64,000 nt of DNA from Chrysoporthe austroafricana (lineage: Eukaryota; Ascomycota; Sordariomycetes; Diaporthales; Cryphonectriaceae), in the NCBI GenBank assembly GCA_001051155.2, contig JYIP02000007.1:808342-872341 (forward strand). The letters are read 5' to 3'. Each line of letters begins with the position of its first letter. Position 1 is the first letter of the stretch. Of the stretch, positions 24,701-35,403 are shown piece after piece. The notes below the pieces were generated by a model. The model had not been told where the DNA came from. It was given only the letters and a program-made list of their open reading frames with translations, and did no database searches. Position numbers and translations under genes: made by a program.

Positions 24701-25552
24701 TGTAGTCCTGCCTGGCGATCAGCTCCTGCACCTGCCTGATCTTGCCCTCGGCGAACAGTGAGCGCGACAGCTGCAGCGACTGGAAGATATCGGCATTGCG
24801 GGCCAGGTCGAGGGGCAGCCGACCCTGGTTGTTCGCAATCGCATCGTTGATGTTCTCCTGCTCCAGCAACAGCTTCACGACCTGCGTCCGGCCTTGCATG
24901 GCCGCGATGTGCAGTGGGGTGTTCCCGTCCTTGTCCCGCGCGTTGATGTCGACGTAGCCCGCGCCATCTGAGATGGCATACTCGACGACGGGGAACTCAG
25001 CGCACTGGATCGCGAGATGCAGCACGGTCGTGTCCTCCAGGGCGCCCCCGGAGAGGGTGCTCACCGAGGAGGTGCTGGCCCGGGGCGCGCTGTCGGAGGT
25101 CTCACGGATGGCCTTGGAGATGGAAGCGGTGTCGCCGTTGCGCAGGGCCTCGACGATGCGGAACTTGCGCACGGACTGCTCGAGGGAGCTGCCCCTGTCG
25201 TAAAGGTTCGCGGAGGCCTTCGCGACGGAGGGGGTGGGGGCCTGTATCGAGGGCACCCTGCCGCTGCTGGAGGCGACGGTGGAGAGCCTGGAGCTCTGGC
25301 TCCTGTTCACCTGCTGGGCCGGCATGGAGACGGCGGCGACGGGGTGAGGGGGCAGCTCCGCCGAGGGGGAGGCGCCGACGGGGCTGGAGGGGGAGTTCGC
25401 ATCGTTGGAGTCTCTGGCTCGTCGGAGGAGGGACAGGGCAGCCGCCGACCGCGAGCGCTTGTGGGAGCTGCAGGGAGGCCCACGGTAATTAGCAAGACAT
25501 GTCTAGACCAGGGACTGAGACTTGCTGCTCACCTGTCACCGGCTTCAGACAT
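21703..25552 (-). CDS. OSH1: Oxysterol-binding protein, long ankyrin-PH-FFAT-ORD type (Osh1/Osh2-like)
   Basis: Three exons (25552-25533, 25467-22950, 22893-21703) give 1242 residues. Domains in order: ankyrin repeats near residues 150-230 and 295-340 (DGNTPLHIAAMQGRTQVVKL, GGTLLHEAARRKNTTL); a PH domain near 385-480 (MKGYLKKWTNYRKGYQLRWF); a FFAT-like motif near 790 (DEEFFDAVD) that in this family binds ER VAP proteins; then the sterol/PI4P-transfer ORD with the signature EQVSHHP and the lid region KSMIGKDMTKMTLPV. The family moves sterol and PI4P between the ER and other membranes at contact sites (nucleus-vacuole junction and Golgi for yeast Osh1). The first exon codes for only seven residues, so simple models would start at a downstream methionine (25325). 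All hallmark parts are intact. Confidence 0.96.
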
Positions 25553-26439
25553 GGCTAGAGCTCTTCACTCGACCACGGGGGTATTCGGTTCCTTGCCTTG
25601 ACCGTCACACCATGCGAGGCCGGAGGCTGGCGGCTGGTCGACGGATGGCTGCAGGTAAAGGTGGCCTCAGTCTACACGTGAAAGTGGAAATTGACTCGAG
25701 TGGGGTACTGTGGTGGCTCGTATCAGCTGTGAACCAGCTCGAGGGCGAGTGGACAGCTGTCCCAGATGGTCTGTCAGTCAAACTGAGAAAGGAACGAATG
25801 CTATGGGCCGACTGACAAAACAGCAGAGGGGCCAAAGAGGTTAGATATCAGATTACATAGGGCCTTGGATAGAGGCGAGATCGAGTTGCAGGTGTGACCT
25901 AGCTTGTTTTTGGAGGATGATCAACAAAGCTCGATGCACGGCCAGTTCAGCCCAACTCAATGCAGCGTTCCCACATGTGCCCCCCCCCCTCCAACCCCCA
26001 TGTCCCTATCATCCTCGAAGATGACGTTGTTCTCTCGCACTAAATTTGGCTCCACCATCTTATGACCAGGTGCCAACCCCGATTAGAGCCGTCGTTTCAA
26101 GTCCCTGGCAGGGAATACTCAGTACTGAGTAAGTCTAGTGCCTCGACGCGAGAACGGCTTCCCTCCGCCAAGCGCTCTTATCTCGACGGACCTGCAGACA
26201 CATTGTAAACTGCACTGTGTAGGCCTCGTGGCATCAAACAGACGGACACTTCTGTTCTACTCTATCTCAACCAAGGTGACCGGAGTCAGCATGACGGTCT
26301 CAGTGTTGTGGGCCTCGCTCTCTGGCGCCCAGATACGGCCTCATCCTGTGGCTTACTACGGCGGTCACCAATATGGCTTCAGGCCGGGACCAAAAAAGGT
26401 CCCTAAAATCCCACCTGGGTCTGCCGCCGTCTATCCGCC
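25553..26439. promoter_or_regulatory. OSBP promoter / PPTase 3' region
   Basis: About 890 bases holding the promoter and leader of the minus-strand OSBP gene and the 3' end of the minus-strand PPTase gene. No gene is seen in it. Confidence 0.5.
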
Positions 26440-27470
26440 TCACATATTCGCTTCAGCGTAATCCAGAATCTGCTCTATCTCCACCACCTCATACGCTCCC
26501 AAGTTAATCCCCAACCCAACCTCCTTTTTCTGCGGCGTTCGGACCGCCGAACAGGTCATGTAATCCGGGCCAACACTCCTTAAACAGACATTTGCATCCT
26601 CCACCCTCTTGCCCTCGAACACGATGTCGAACTCCTCCACGACATCCTCCCCATCCCCCCTCCCCTCCCCCATCCCCGGCGCCGGCTTCGGCGGCTTGAA
26701 ATTTCTGAACTCGAGCACCTTCAGCCACGGTGCCAGCAGCGCCTCCCCCGTCATCTTAACGTACGCCTCCCGCAGACACCACAGCGTGTAGAAGCACCGC
26801 AGCTTGAAACCGGTAATCGCCCTCGGCGTCGCGCCTGAGGGTATCCCGTCCGGGATGGCGCTCGGGATCTGGTGCTTCAGGTACGAGGCCTCCCCGGGCG
26901 CGAACACGTCGGCGTGCATGTCCACGAACGCCGGCCAGCCCTCCCGCGCGATCATGCCGTGGTCCCGCTCCTCCCTCTCGTTGACGCAGACGACGTCGCA
27001 GCCCACATCAACAGCCCCTTCTCCGTCCCCAAAGCCGCCACCGGCGATGAGGGCCACGAGACCCGCCTGGTGGCTCACGTTGAAGTCGATCGGGGACCTG
27101 CCGGTGGCCGGGTCCACGTAGACGGGCTTCGTCTTGGCGTTGCGCGTGATCTTGGTCTCGGACCAGGGGATGCCGGTGAGGCGCGAGATGGCGTAGTGCT
27201 TGAGTAGGTGTGAGACTAGGGACATCTTCGCGTCGCGCACGAAGAGGTACTTTAATACCGACTTGCGCTCCTCGGGGTTGAGGAGGGCGAGGGCTCTGGC
27301 GGCCTGTGGGAGGGTTAGCGAAAGTGCGCGTGAGTATGACCGATCCGGATTACGTATGTAACTACCTCAGTCTCAAGCTGGGCTGTCTTCTCGGCCTTGG
27401 ACCATAGCTTGTGCGTGTCGACGAGCCACTGCACGATCACGGGCTGGCCGGGAGCCGAAGGATCCGCCAT
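26440..27470 (-). CDS. npgA: 4'-phosphopantetheinyl transferase (Sfp/NpgA type)
   Basis: Two exons (27470-27366, 27303-26440) give 322 residues; the junction is phase 0. Conserved parts are the N-terminal RKSVLKYLFVRDAKMSLVSH, the substrate-pocket stretch FNVSHQAGLVALI, the Mg-binding VGCDVVCVNERE and the catalytic CLREAYVKMTGEALLAPWLK. The usual W-KEA is WCLREA here, a conservative change. The enzyme moves phosphopantetheine from CoA onto carrier domains of polyketide synthases, NRPSs and the lysine-biosynthesis aminoadipate reductase; most filamentous fungi have one broad-range copy of this type. It diverges from a short-chain dehydrogenase gene, and there is no PKS or NRPS in the window, so it is probably the general enzyme rather than a cluster-specific one. 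Confidence 0.92.
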
Positions 27471-28447
27471 TGCGAGACGTCACTTGGGTATGGGGGCAGA
27501 GCCGATCTGGCGCGACACGAACGAAGGTTGAGGAGTGCGTGATCAAGCAGTGATTCTGATGGAACCTCAACTCATTTCGGATGTGTAGGGATGAGCTGAC
27601 CTCGCCGACCGAGGTGTTACCTCACGTTCGGCGTATTACTACGGGCCCCGAAGTTGAGGCTCAAGGCCAAGCTACGAGTGTGAGTAAGCAGTGGGCGTGT
27701 GTGGAGTCCCACCACCACCTAAATTCGACTTCACCTCATCAACCTCGCTGTCAATATCCGAGACCTTGAGACTATTTGTACCAAGACTCGTCTGCAGCAC
27801 GGGAATCAGGATACGTACAACATCTAATCTTCTTTTCCCTTTCTCGTAGTGTTAACCTCGAGCGCTTTCTATCTTGCCTCGGACTTTCGCTGCCGAAGCT
27901 TTCTCTGTTTAGAAGGACGCTTTCCGAGATGGCTAAACAAGTGGGCGCGCTTCAAATTCTGGGGTCGTCATGGTCAGGAGCCTGATGCTCTCGAAGACAA
28001 TATTGACCTGAGTGGACTAAGTTTTGTTTCCAAGTCTCCCTGGTGTCGGCGGGCCGGGAGCGGTCTCGGCAGACCGGAAGCGACCTCGGCCCCCGCCTAA
28101 TGCCACAGTAGGATAAGCAGTCCATCTACGCCATATCGTCCGGGACATGTTCTGGGCTGGGCAGAGTTGTAAGGCCCGGATGGATTCGGACAGTCTTCCA
28201 TGGTCATCTCCGCACGTCTTTATAGGGTGCTCATCTGGGAATGCTTTACCGGGATTAATGTTATCACCGTATGGCTTCGCACGACATTGACAATATTGAA
28301 GTTTCCCACAATCTACATTCGAGATGAGGACTATAAGAATTACCTTCATTTCCCTTCTATCTGTCTGAGACGACTTGCTCCGATATACTGAACAGTAAAT
28401 AGTCTTGTCTGCCAGAAAGATAACACGATCTAGCTTTCCATTCAATA
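27471..28447. promoter_or_regulatory. Divergent intergenic region, PPTase / dehydrogenase
   Basis: 977 bases between two divergent start codons, so it must contain both promoters. No open frame with gene-like features. Confidence 0.5.
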
Positions 28448-29329
28448 ATGGCCTCAGCGGAAACCATCGTTCTTATTACCGGTGGTAAGTTATACACTAT
28501 TTGAATGTCTCTCTCTCTCTCCTTTCATGCAGTTTATCCTTGACTAATAAATAAGCAGCCAACTCAGGCATTGGTTTTGAGCTTGCTTCACAGCTACTAT
28601 CTGAACCTTCTATGCACATCCTTCTCGGAAGCCGTTCCATCGAGAAAGGTGAAGCTGCCGTCAGGGATCTCCAGTCTCGAAATCTGCCCGGTACTGTAGA
28701 GCTTTTGCAGCTTGACGTTGCCGACGCCCACTCCATAGAGGCTGCGGCGCAGATGGTGGAGCAGAGACATGGCCGGTAGGAACCAGCTGTCCCGAAATCA
28801 GTGGAAGCGCCTGCTTGATACTGATCATTTCTCCAGCCTTGATGCGCTGGTGAATAACGCCGCTATCGGCTCTAGAGAGGGCTCGATGGCTGAAAATTTC
28901 TCGCGAGCCTTTCAAACCAACGCTACTGGACCCTTCCTCCTCGTCGAAGCCTGCGTGGCGCTCCTCAAGAAGTCGAAGCGCACGGCGCGGATCATCAATG
29001 TATCATCTGGGGGTGGATCCATCAGGAAACGTCTAGATCCGACGACTAGCACGAACAAGATAGGCATGTTCGGGATTGCGTACTGCGCGAGCAAGGCCTC
29101 GTTGAACCTGATCACGGCCGCCCAGTCGGTCGTCTATGGCGAACAGGGCTTCAAGGTGTTTGCCTACACGCCTGGCTTCACAGTGTCGAACTTGGGCCCG
29201 CATAACAATGCCGAGAACGGTGCACACCCTACGAGCGAGGGGGCTGCACCCATGGTCAAGATTCTCAACGGCGAGCGAGATGATGAGCATGGCGGGTTTC
29301 TTTCTGCAGATGGCCAATATCCTTGGTAG
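28448..29329 (+). CDS. Short-chain dehydrogenase/reductase (classical SDR)
   Basis: Three exons (28448-28484, 28559-28775, 28837-29329) give 248 residues. The Rossmann start is VLITGANSGIGFELA (TGxxxGxG); LDVADAHS follows beta-4, then DALVNNAAIGS (NNAG-like, with NNAA), INVSSGGGS (catalytic Ser) and AYCASKASLN (YxxxK). Length is that of classical SDRs. GSRS after beta-2 suggests NADP(H) preference. The substrate cannot be told: the family covers carbonyl, polyol and secondary-metabolite reductases. The frame stays intact and the splice sites are consensus. It faces the PPTase across a shared promoter region. Confidence 0.92.
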
Positions 29330-30629
29330 TGAGGGCGAGCAACAGACAGTCTATATGATCTCATAATCTTAACACAGCATCAGATTGCAATGGGTTACAA
29401 AGATCGTCAAGTGTTTCTAATAAATGACTGGCTGCTAGTGGTTTAGGCTTTAAGGGCACGCTATATCAGGGAGGCCCCGAGTTTTTGGGCGTGAAAGAAA
29501 TAGAGTATAGTAGAAAGATCCAGCAAAAGCTCCACCAGAGGCAAGGAAGCACAGTTATGTAGTACTTGACTGAGAAAAGCATGGTTTTAGTGCTGTGAGA
29601 GCCACCATTACTCCCTAGACAGATACATTTGACATGTAATGGCCGTTTAACTCCATTAGTGCCAAAGCTACAGGACGCACGGTGTCAGTGATTGCCATGC
29701 CCTGATCTCTACAACTGGGAGATATCTATGACTTGCCCTATGATACCAAATCTAATCAGATCGCTGAAATCTCACATAACCACCATTGCTCGCATTTTGA
29801 CTTCCAACACCTAGGTACCTCGTTAGATCTCTCTTCCCATGCACAACCAGAGTCTTCATCATATACCCGCATTAGATGATCCAAAACACAGCTACATATA
29901 ATCGCAAACAGTGTTGACCACTTCATGCCTCTAATAGTACTGATCCAGGAGGATATGCCGTCAATCGCGTTATTCCTTGTGGCTTGAGATATTTTCTGGT
30001 CAATATAACCTAAAATCATGAGCCAGCCTGAATGTCTGCCTGACTGACGTGTTCGCCGCCACCCCATTCCCTTCATGGTACTAATCGTGACACATATAGG
30101 CCGTACTCACAAGGCAAAGTGTTGCGTCGTTTTGTCTCATGTAAACCTCAGCAAACCGGGGAATATATGACACATTTGAGCTCCTCCTCTCTCACACAGA
30201 TCACCCCCGGACAACAATGTTTTTCGCATTCAGGGGCTGTACGCTGGGAAGGTCTCGCAATCCTTTTAGATTTATATGCATATATATATTGGAGCCATAA
30301 CGGCTTCATCTCTGATAACAACAGATCTTAGGTAGTCCATTATTGGATGCAAGCGACAACAAGCCCTTGAGACGAGTGTACGGCCATACTTAGGTAGTGC
30401 TGTGCCTGGTTCATAATATCTGCGATCCATGAATTTCGAAATCTACAGCGGGTAAGCCTGAGCCTTGATGGCTCTTTAATGGCGTAAGAATCTCAGAATA
30501 GATAAGCTGTTATAGTAGACAAAGAATGAATACTTCGGCCGGAATGCACTGATCAGACGAGCCTATGTCTAGCCTAGTCAATCATCAGGTATCATACCTG
30601 TAAGTCAACCTCCATGCCACCCGCTGTTG
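29330..30629. other. Convergent intergenic region
   Basis: 1.3 kb, visibly richer in A/T than the flanking housekeeping DNA, with many TpA steps. No recognisable gene. A 106-codon minus-strand open frame at 29756-30076 has no motif I know. Confidence 0.5.
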
Positions 30630-32176
30630 CTAATAATCGCGCTGCGGTTGGCTATACGGGCTTCTATCACGCTTTCCGCATTTCGCCGAATCATATTGTT
30701 CGCCCATAACCATTCTCTCTAGCATCCTCTCGTCCTCCTTGCGCTGGCCCTGCACTGTCGTACACAGTGGGAACGCTACATAGATCAACAAGGCGCGCAG
30801 GGTGGGACCTAGCTTCTTTAGAGGGTCTAAGATGCGCCTGTATGTATCCAGCATAGTGTTCTCCAGCTTCTCATCCCGTCTCTTGCGCGCCCACATGGAC
30901 TGATGCAACAGCGTGTCCGGGCCCGCGGGGAGCTCGTAGGGCAAGGGTTCCTGATCGCTGAAGTGGACTTCGAGCTTCAAGCGCGGCAGGTCTGCCAGCC
31001 GTGCCAGGAGCTCAACGGCACGGACCCATTCGCCCCAGCCGCGCCAGTCCGGCAGAAGGTAGTTCGGTGCCAGGGGAGGGAAGACGAGCGTGAGGTGTCT
31101 GAGGCTCGAGACGTGCTCTTGCGGGATGCGACGGAGAAATGACGGTAGGGTCAGCTGGTAGTAACCATCGTCTTCGTGAGCGTCAAATCCGGCAATGCTT
31201 CCTGTATTGCCCCAGTGGCTAGGGAGGAGCCTGAATTCATTATTCGCGTAAAATACGGACCTTGCGGCAACCGCAAAGGTCTTGCTAACTAGGAAATATT
31301 CAAGCAGCGAAGCGCGGCATTCGCATCGGGGACTAAAGGCGGCGGGGTTCTCTAGAGAGCAGAACACCTCCCAGTCGGCAAAGGATTTCTCATCCTTGTC
31401 CACACAGTTCGACCTCAAGCCTCGGGCGCGAAACTGCTCCGATGGGTCCCACTCAAGAAAGATCCTGTCCACTAGGTCGGTATATTGGAGAATCTGTATT
31501 TGTAGCTCGAACGGCAGGTCCAAAAAGCGAAATGGCTGATCTTGCAGCTTATTCATTAAACCCAACGCGGTATCACGTGCTAGTGACTTGGGATCGAAAC
31601 CTTCGAAGCCTTTCAAGTGATGCCCAAAGTTGAGAGCTATGCCTTTGAGCACAGGCATGCTGCGCAGTGGATCGACGATAGCATTGAAAGTACAGCCATC
31701 AGCAATTTCGGCTACCAAATATAGTTCGAGTTGGTCTGGACGGATATTTGCTGCTAGGCGGTTGCATATTCGTTGCCATTGAGTTAAGATGAGCTTGTCG
31801 GTCCGGCTTAGGCAGCCGAGCGGCCTGCTGTGTTGGCTTTTTCGGTTTCGGAAGGTATGCCAGAAAAAGTTGCGTCGCGGCCTGGGCCAGAAGACGCATT
31901 CACCATAGGACCAGTCGATATTGGAGCAAAAAGGAGTAAGACACTTGCAAGGGCTCAGGGTAACGATAAGCACCCTCAGTTCTCTGAGCCCGGCGTTGCT
32001 TAGCATCTCGAGCGGATGCAGGCCTTGGGGCCCCAATAAGCTCACGGCAAAAGCATTCTGGGCGTACAACTTGGCCTGGACTTCGTTATGAACGAGGTAG
32101 GATCCTGCCCATAGAAGCGCGGCAGGAAAGGGCTCTTCTGAGAAGTATGAGGGTTGACCATTAGGATAACGGTACC

Positions 32177-32209
32177 CCTAGTAAGCGCAAGTCATCAGCT
32201 TGCGTTGAT

Positions 32210-32255
<46 letters not shown>

Positions 32256-32308
32256 AATGGTTCAGTGAGGCTTTCGGACTGGCCCAGGGAGGTCGGCAAC
32301 GACCACCC
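32177..32308 (+). rRNA. 18S rRNA fragment (near the 3' end)
   Basis: Matches the conserved 3' part of nuclear small-subunit rRNA, from CCTAGTAAGCGCAAGTCATC through TTGTACACACCGCCCGTCGC to the 3' minor-domain helix, then stops at the run of Ns. Only about 130 bases are present and the true 3' end is missing. It lies antisense inside an F-box-like gene, far from any rDNA array. Confidence 0.95.
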
Positions 32309-32425
32309 NNNNNNNNNNNNNNNNNNNNNNNNNNNNNNNNNNNNNNNNNNNNNNNNNNNNNNNNNNNNNNNNNNNNNNNNNNNNNNNNNNNNNNNNNNNN
32401 NNNNNNNNNNNNNNNNNNNNNNNNN
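32309..32425. other. Assembly gap (117 N)
   Basis: A run of 117 Ns where the end of 18S, ITS1 and the first ~40 bases of 5.8S would be expected. Ordinary fungal rDNA would need clearly more than 117 bases here (roughly 90 of 18S, an ITS1 of usually more than 100, and 40 of 5.8S). The gap length is therefore either an estimate or the fragment is internally deleted. Confidence 0.99.
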
Positions 32426-32537
32426 TCGATGAAGAACGCAGCGAAATGCGATAAGTAATGTGAATTGCAGAATTCAGTGAATCATCGAATCTTTGAACGC
32501 ACATTGCGCCCGTTGGAATTCCAGCGGGCATGCCTGT
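32426..32537 (+). rRNA. 5.8S rRNA fragment
   Basis: Begins at TCGATGAAGAACGCAGCGAA and runs through GAATCATCGAATCTTTGAAC to GGGCATGCCTGT, where homology ends abruptly and F-box gene sequence resumes. The 5' ~40 bases are lost in the gap. The GC-rich 3' helix CCCGTTGG-AATT-CCAGCGGG is fully paired (one G-U), so the fragment looks undecayed. Confidence 0.95.
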
Positions 32538-32799
32538 CCTCTACGACTGCAGGTACGGTAATATTCAATTCCTGGCCGTTATGGTCTTGCCAGCGTCCCT
32601 TCTTGATCGTCCAGAAGTTGAGATCGATGAACTTGTTCCCGCCCACCTTGGCTTCGTCGTAGATTCTTTCACGAATGTGCTGCGGCAGATCGAGGAAAGT
32701 CACACGGGCAGCGCAAGCGGACTTTGATGGGCCAGGAAAGGCAAAGAACTCGGTGATCTTGCTTTGACGTTGACCGTGGCGGGCATTTGCCATGGTCAT

Positions 32800-33274
32800 A
32801 GGAATTTTGCATGGATGGATACCTCGTATGAGTATTTGCAAGGTAATAGAAAGAAGAATATGATATCAAGTTCAAGGTGGTTAGATAGGTGTTATTAAGT
32901 GACAGGTGTCGCCGATGCGGGACTCTGCTGAGTTGTAAGGTGAAGTGATAACGGCTTTAATTGTTAAAAGTTGCAGGGATGTGGGATCTGCGCCTCCAGA
33001 TTTAGGTACTCCGTACAGTACCACCGGTACTAGGTACATAGTAAGTAGGCACGCTAGGGCAGCACGAGCCTCGGTCCCTGTCTGTTCGAGATCCATATTA
33101 GCCGCATGCTGATGCGACGCGGCTTGTTTACAGGCAAACCTCACTCTCGATACCCACCTCTTCTCGACGCGACCACCACCTTCTACATATTGTCCAGGAG
33201 CAAGATCAGACTCCAGCGGAAACGATCGCGGAATTGGACCGCAGCGATCAGGCGCACGGCTCTTGCGGCTCAAC
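32800..33274. promoter_or_regulatory. Divergent promoter region, F-box-like gene / SPC19
   Basis: 475 bases between divergent starts. Nothing else is recognised. Confidence 0.45.
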
Positions 33275-33935
33275 ATGTCCCACACACACTCTCCCGCGCC
33301 CTCAAACTACGGCGACTGCGTCGCCGCCCTCCGGACGTCCCTCACCCTCCTCGAGTCCTCCGTCGACACGCTCGGTTCCGGCGTGGCGGACTTCCCGCGG
33401 CTGAGCTCGGTGCTCAAGACGGTCCGAGTATGTCTCCTTCCCCACCTCCCGCCCGCGAGGACAAACCCTCTCGGGCCCCCGGGATAAACCTCTGGCCGGT
33501 ATAAGGATCTATCTGTCGCCCGTGCCTGCTGCTGACAGGTGAGCGCAGCACTACGAGCTGATCCCTCAGCCGACCCTCGCGGCCGCCGAGTCCTCCCTCC
33601 GCGACGAGATCGGCCCATTCGTGACGCACCTCCTCGACCGCGCCGAGCGGCAAGTCGAGCGGCAGGCGCGGCGGATCGAGACCCTCAAGGCGCGGTCCGA
33701 CCTGAACGCGGGGCGGCTTAGCCGGGGCCCGTCCCCCGAGCCCGGCGCCGCGGCGTCGTCGTCCAAGGGCAGGGCGGGCCGGGCGGCGGCGAGGAAGACC
33801 CTTGACGGCGGGGCTGGCCTGCGGGCGCGCGCGGTCCGGCAGAAGAAGGAGGCGCTCAAGTACAGTGTCGAGAGGCTGGAGCTGGAGGTCGTGCAGAAGG
33901 AGAGGGAGCTGAGGCTGCGGCTGCAGGAGGCCTGA
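33275..33935 (+). CDS. SPC19: DASH complex subunit Spc19
   Basis: Two exons (33275-33427, 33549-33935) give 179 residues, close to yeast Spc19. The N-terminal half holds the family core: NYGDCVAALRTSLTLLESSV, DTLGSGVADFPRLSSVLKTV, then RHYELIPQPTLAAAESSL across the splice junction, and a coiled coil LDRAERQVERQARRIETLKA. The C-terminus has an alanine/glycine-rich linker and a second coiled coil (YSVERLELEVVQKERELRLR). The DASH/Dam1 complex rings microtubules and couples kinetochores to spindle fibres. The acceptor GCGCAG at 33548 is chosen because it restores VRHYELIP; a second acceptor ten bases upstream would shift the frame. Confidence 0.88.
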
Positions 33936-35403
33936 GTGCGTGGCCAAGCTCGAGAGAGATGGATCGCACTACTGCTGCACGATGGTGCCCGGGCGTCTGC
34001 GCGTGAACGATCAGGCGACATACGGGGAGTGCTCGTGCGCCCAAGGACACGGTCACTTGGGTTGGCCTTGGCCGCTCTTCAAGGCGACGAACGATGACCT
34101 AGCCGCCGAGCCCACGCGGGAGGTACGCTAGCTGTCTGCGTGGGCAATATCGTCCGAGTTTGCTGGATGTCGAGGCTCTGGACCCTAGGGCTATGCCGAA
34201 GACAAGCGAAGCCGGAGCTGGAGCTGGAGCCGTGGAAGGTCTCGGAACGACCCTTCGGGTGGTTGATAGACCGCGGCCCAGCCTCCGTTTTCACTTTGGT
34301 AGCTGGGCAATGGTAGGATAAGGCAAGGCCGTGTTGATCATCGGTGCCCGGTCTAGCTGGTGCCATACTTGCGATGCTAGGATAGTCGCGGTTACTCCGT
34401 GAACCATAGCACAAGTACGCAGTCAAACGATATGGGCCGCATTATCACACACCACTTCCATTCTTCTACCAAAATATCGCATGAACGCAAGTCAGGTCTT
34501 TCGCTCGGTCACGCACGTAGTCAAGGGTCAAGTCAAGTCAGCTGCAACACCTCAGTGGTTGTCGTTCGATATCCATCAACTTCAGCTACCAGCGACAGCT
34601 ACCTGCTGCTCGACTCCATCTGCAGGCCCTCTGCCATGGGACCTCGTTCCGACGTTTCTATCCGTTCCATTCCGTTTCCTGCATCATCCACCAACCCGCG
34701 CAACCTGAATCTGCTCTGCCTAGACCCTAACCAGGGATACAATCGTGAGCCATTTCCTCAAAGAGTAGTAGTAAGGTGCCGATGAATAACGCCGTAGACG
34801 AGAAATGAGTAAGAGAACTGACAAGTAATAACAACAAAACAGGCTTTGATGATAATGGCCACCCCGGGATCAATTGATCCACATACAACGACACTGTACA
34901 CGAAAACAAAAAGATTTCATAGAAAATAAGATAGAAGCAGAATTTGATAGAAGAGAATTTCGTCTGTCGTGTAGACGGATTCTCTTCGCAGAGAACAAGT
35001 GGGTATCCCAAATACCATCTCTTGAGCCCAACGGCATCCGCCCGATTATTTTTACTCCTACACATCCAGAACTGCGGGACAACCGTGAGTCTCATAGTCT
35101 CATTGGGACGCAGGCCTGAGCCCTTCCCAAGCTGGCGTCTTCAACGGCCCACCTCTTCTGGTGCCGCTCTGTAGTAGCTGGCCGCGGACCTATGCCTCGT
35201 CTCTTCATCCGGAGATCAAGCATCTTGCCGCGCGCCAAGCTACTGGGTATATGTTCGCCTGATAATACAACTCATGCCAACGCAGCCGTCGGCCGGTCCG
35301 ACTCTTATTCGGTGTTCGGTCGCAGCTCCATGGCATGCTTCATACGCCACTTTTCATCCCCACAAGCGGCACTTTGACAAAAAGAGTCCTTCACAGTGAC
35401 CGC
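33936..35403. other. Convergent intergenic region SPC19 / SHO1
   Basis: 1.47 kb with no gene I can support. AT content rises near 34800-35000. Confidence 0.5.

Larger units (their letters stand above)
30630..32799 (-). pseudogene. F-box-like protein gene interrupted by an rDNA fragment
   Basis: The 5' part (32799 to about 32538) codes for a leader and a first F-box-like motif, VTFLDLPQHIRERIYDEAKV. The 3' part (about 32176 to 30630) continues for some 515 codons, with WAGSYLVHNEVQAKLYAQNA and a second F-box-like motif, LPFELQIQILQYTDLVDRIF. This two-motif layout is common in large fungal families of F-box-like proteins of unknown target. Between the halves lie 132 bases of 18S, 117 Ns and about 112 bases of 5.8S on the opposite strand. 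Deleting that block joins GAGGACAGG to TACCGTTATCC in frame. There is no other stop or frameshift. Either the gene is truly broken by an rDNA insertion, or the insert is an assembly fault and the gene is intact at about 600 residues. The start could also be 32793 or 32841. Confidence 0.78.

Noticed and set aside
26440..29329. PPTase plus dehydrogenase as a specialised metabolite cluster
   Set aside because: No carrier-protein synthase is nearby, and the PPTase is of the broad-range type most filamentous fungi carry once.
32154..32532. Open frames running through the Ns and the rDNA
   Set aside because: They are translations of rRNA and gap characters, not proteins.
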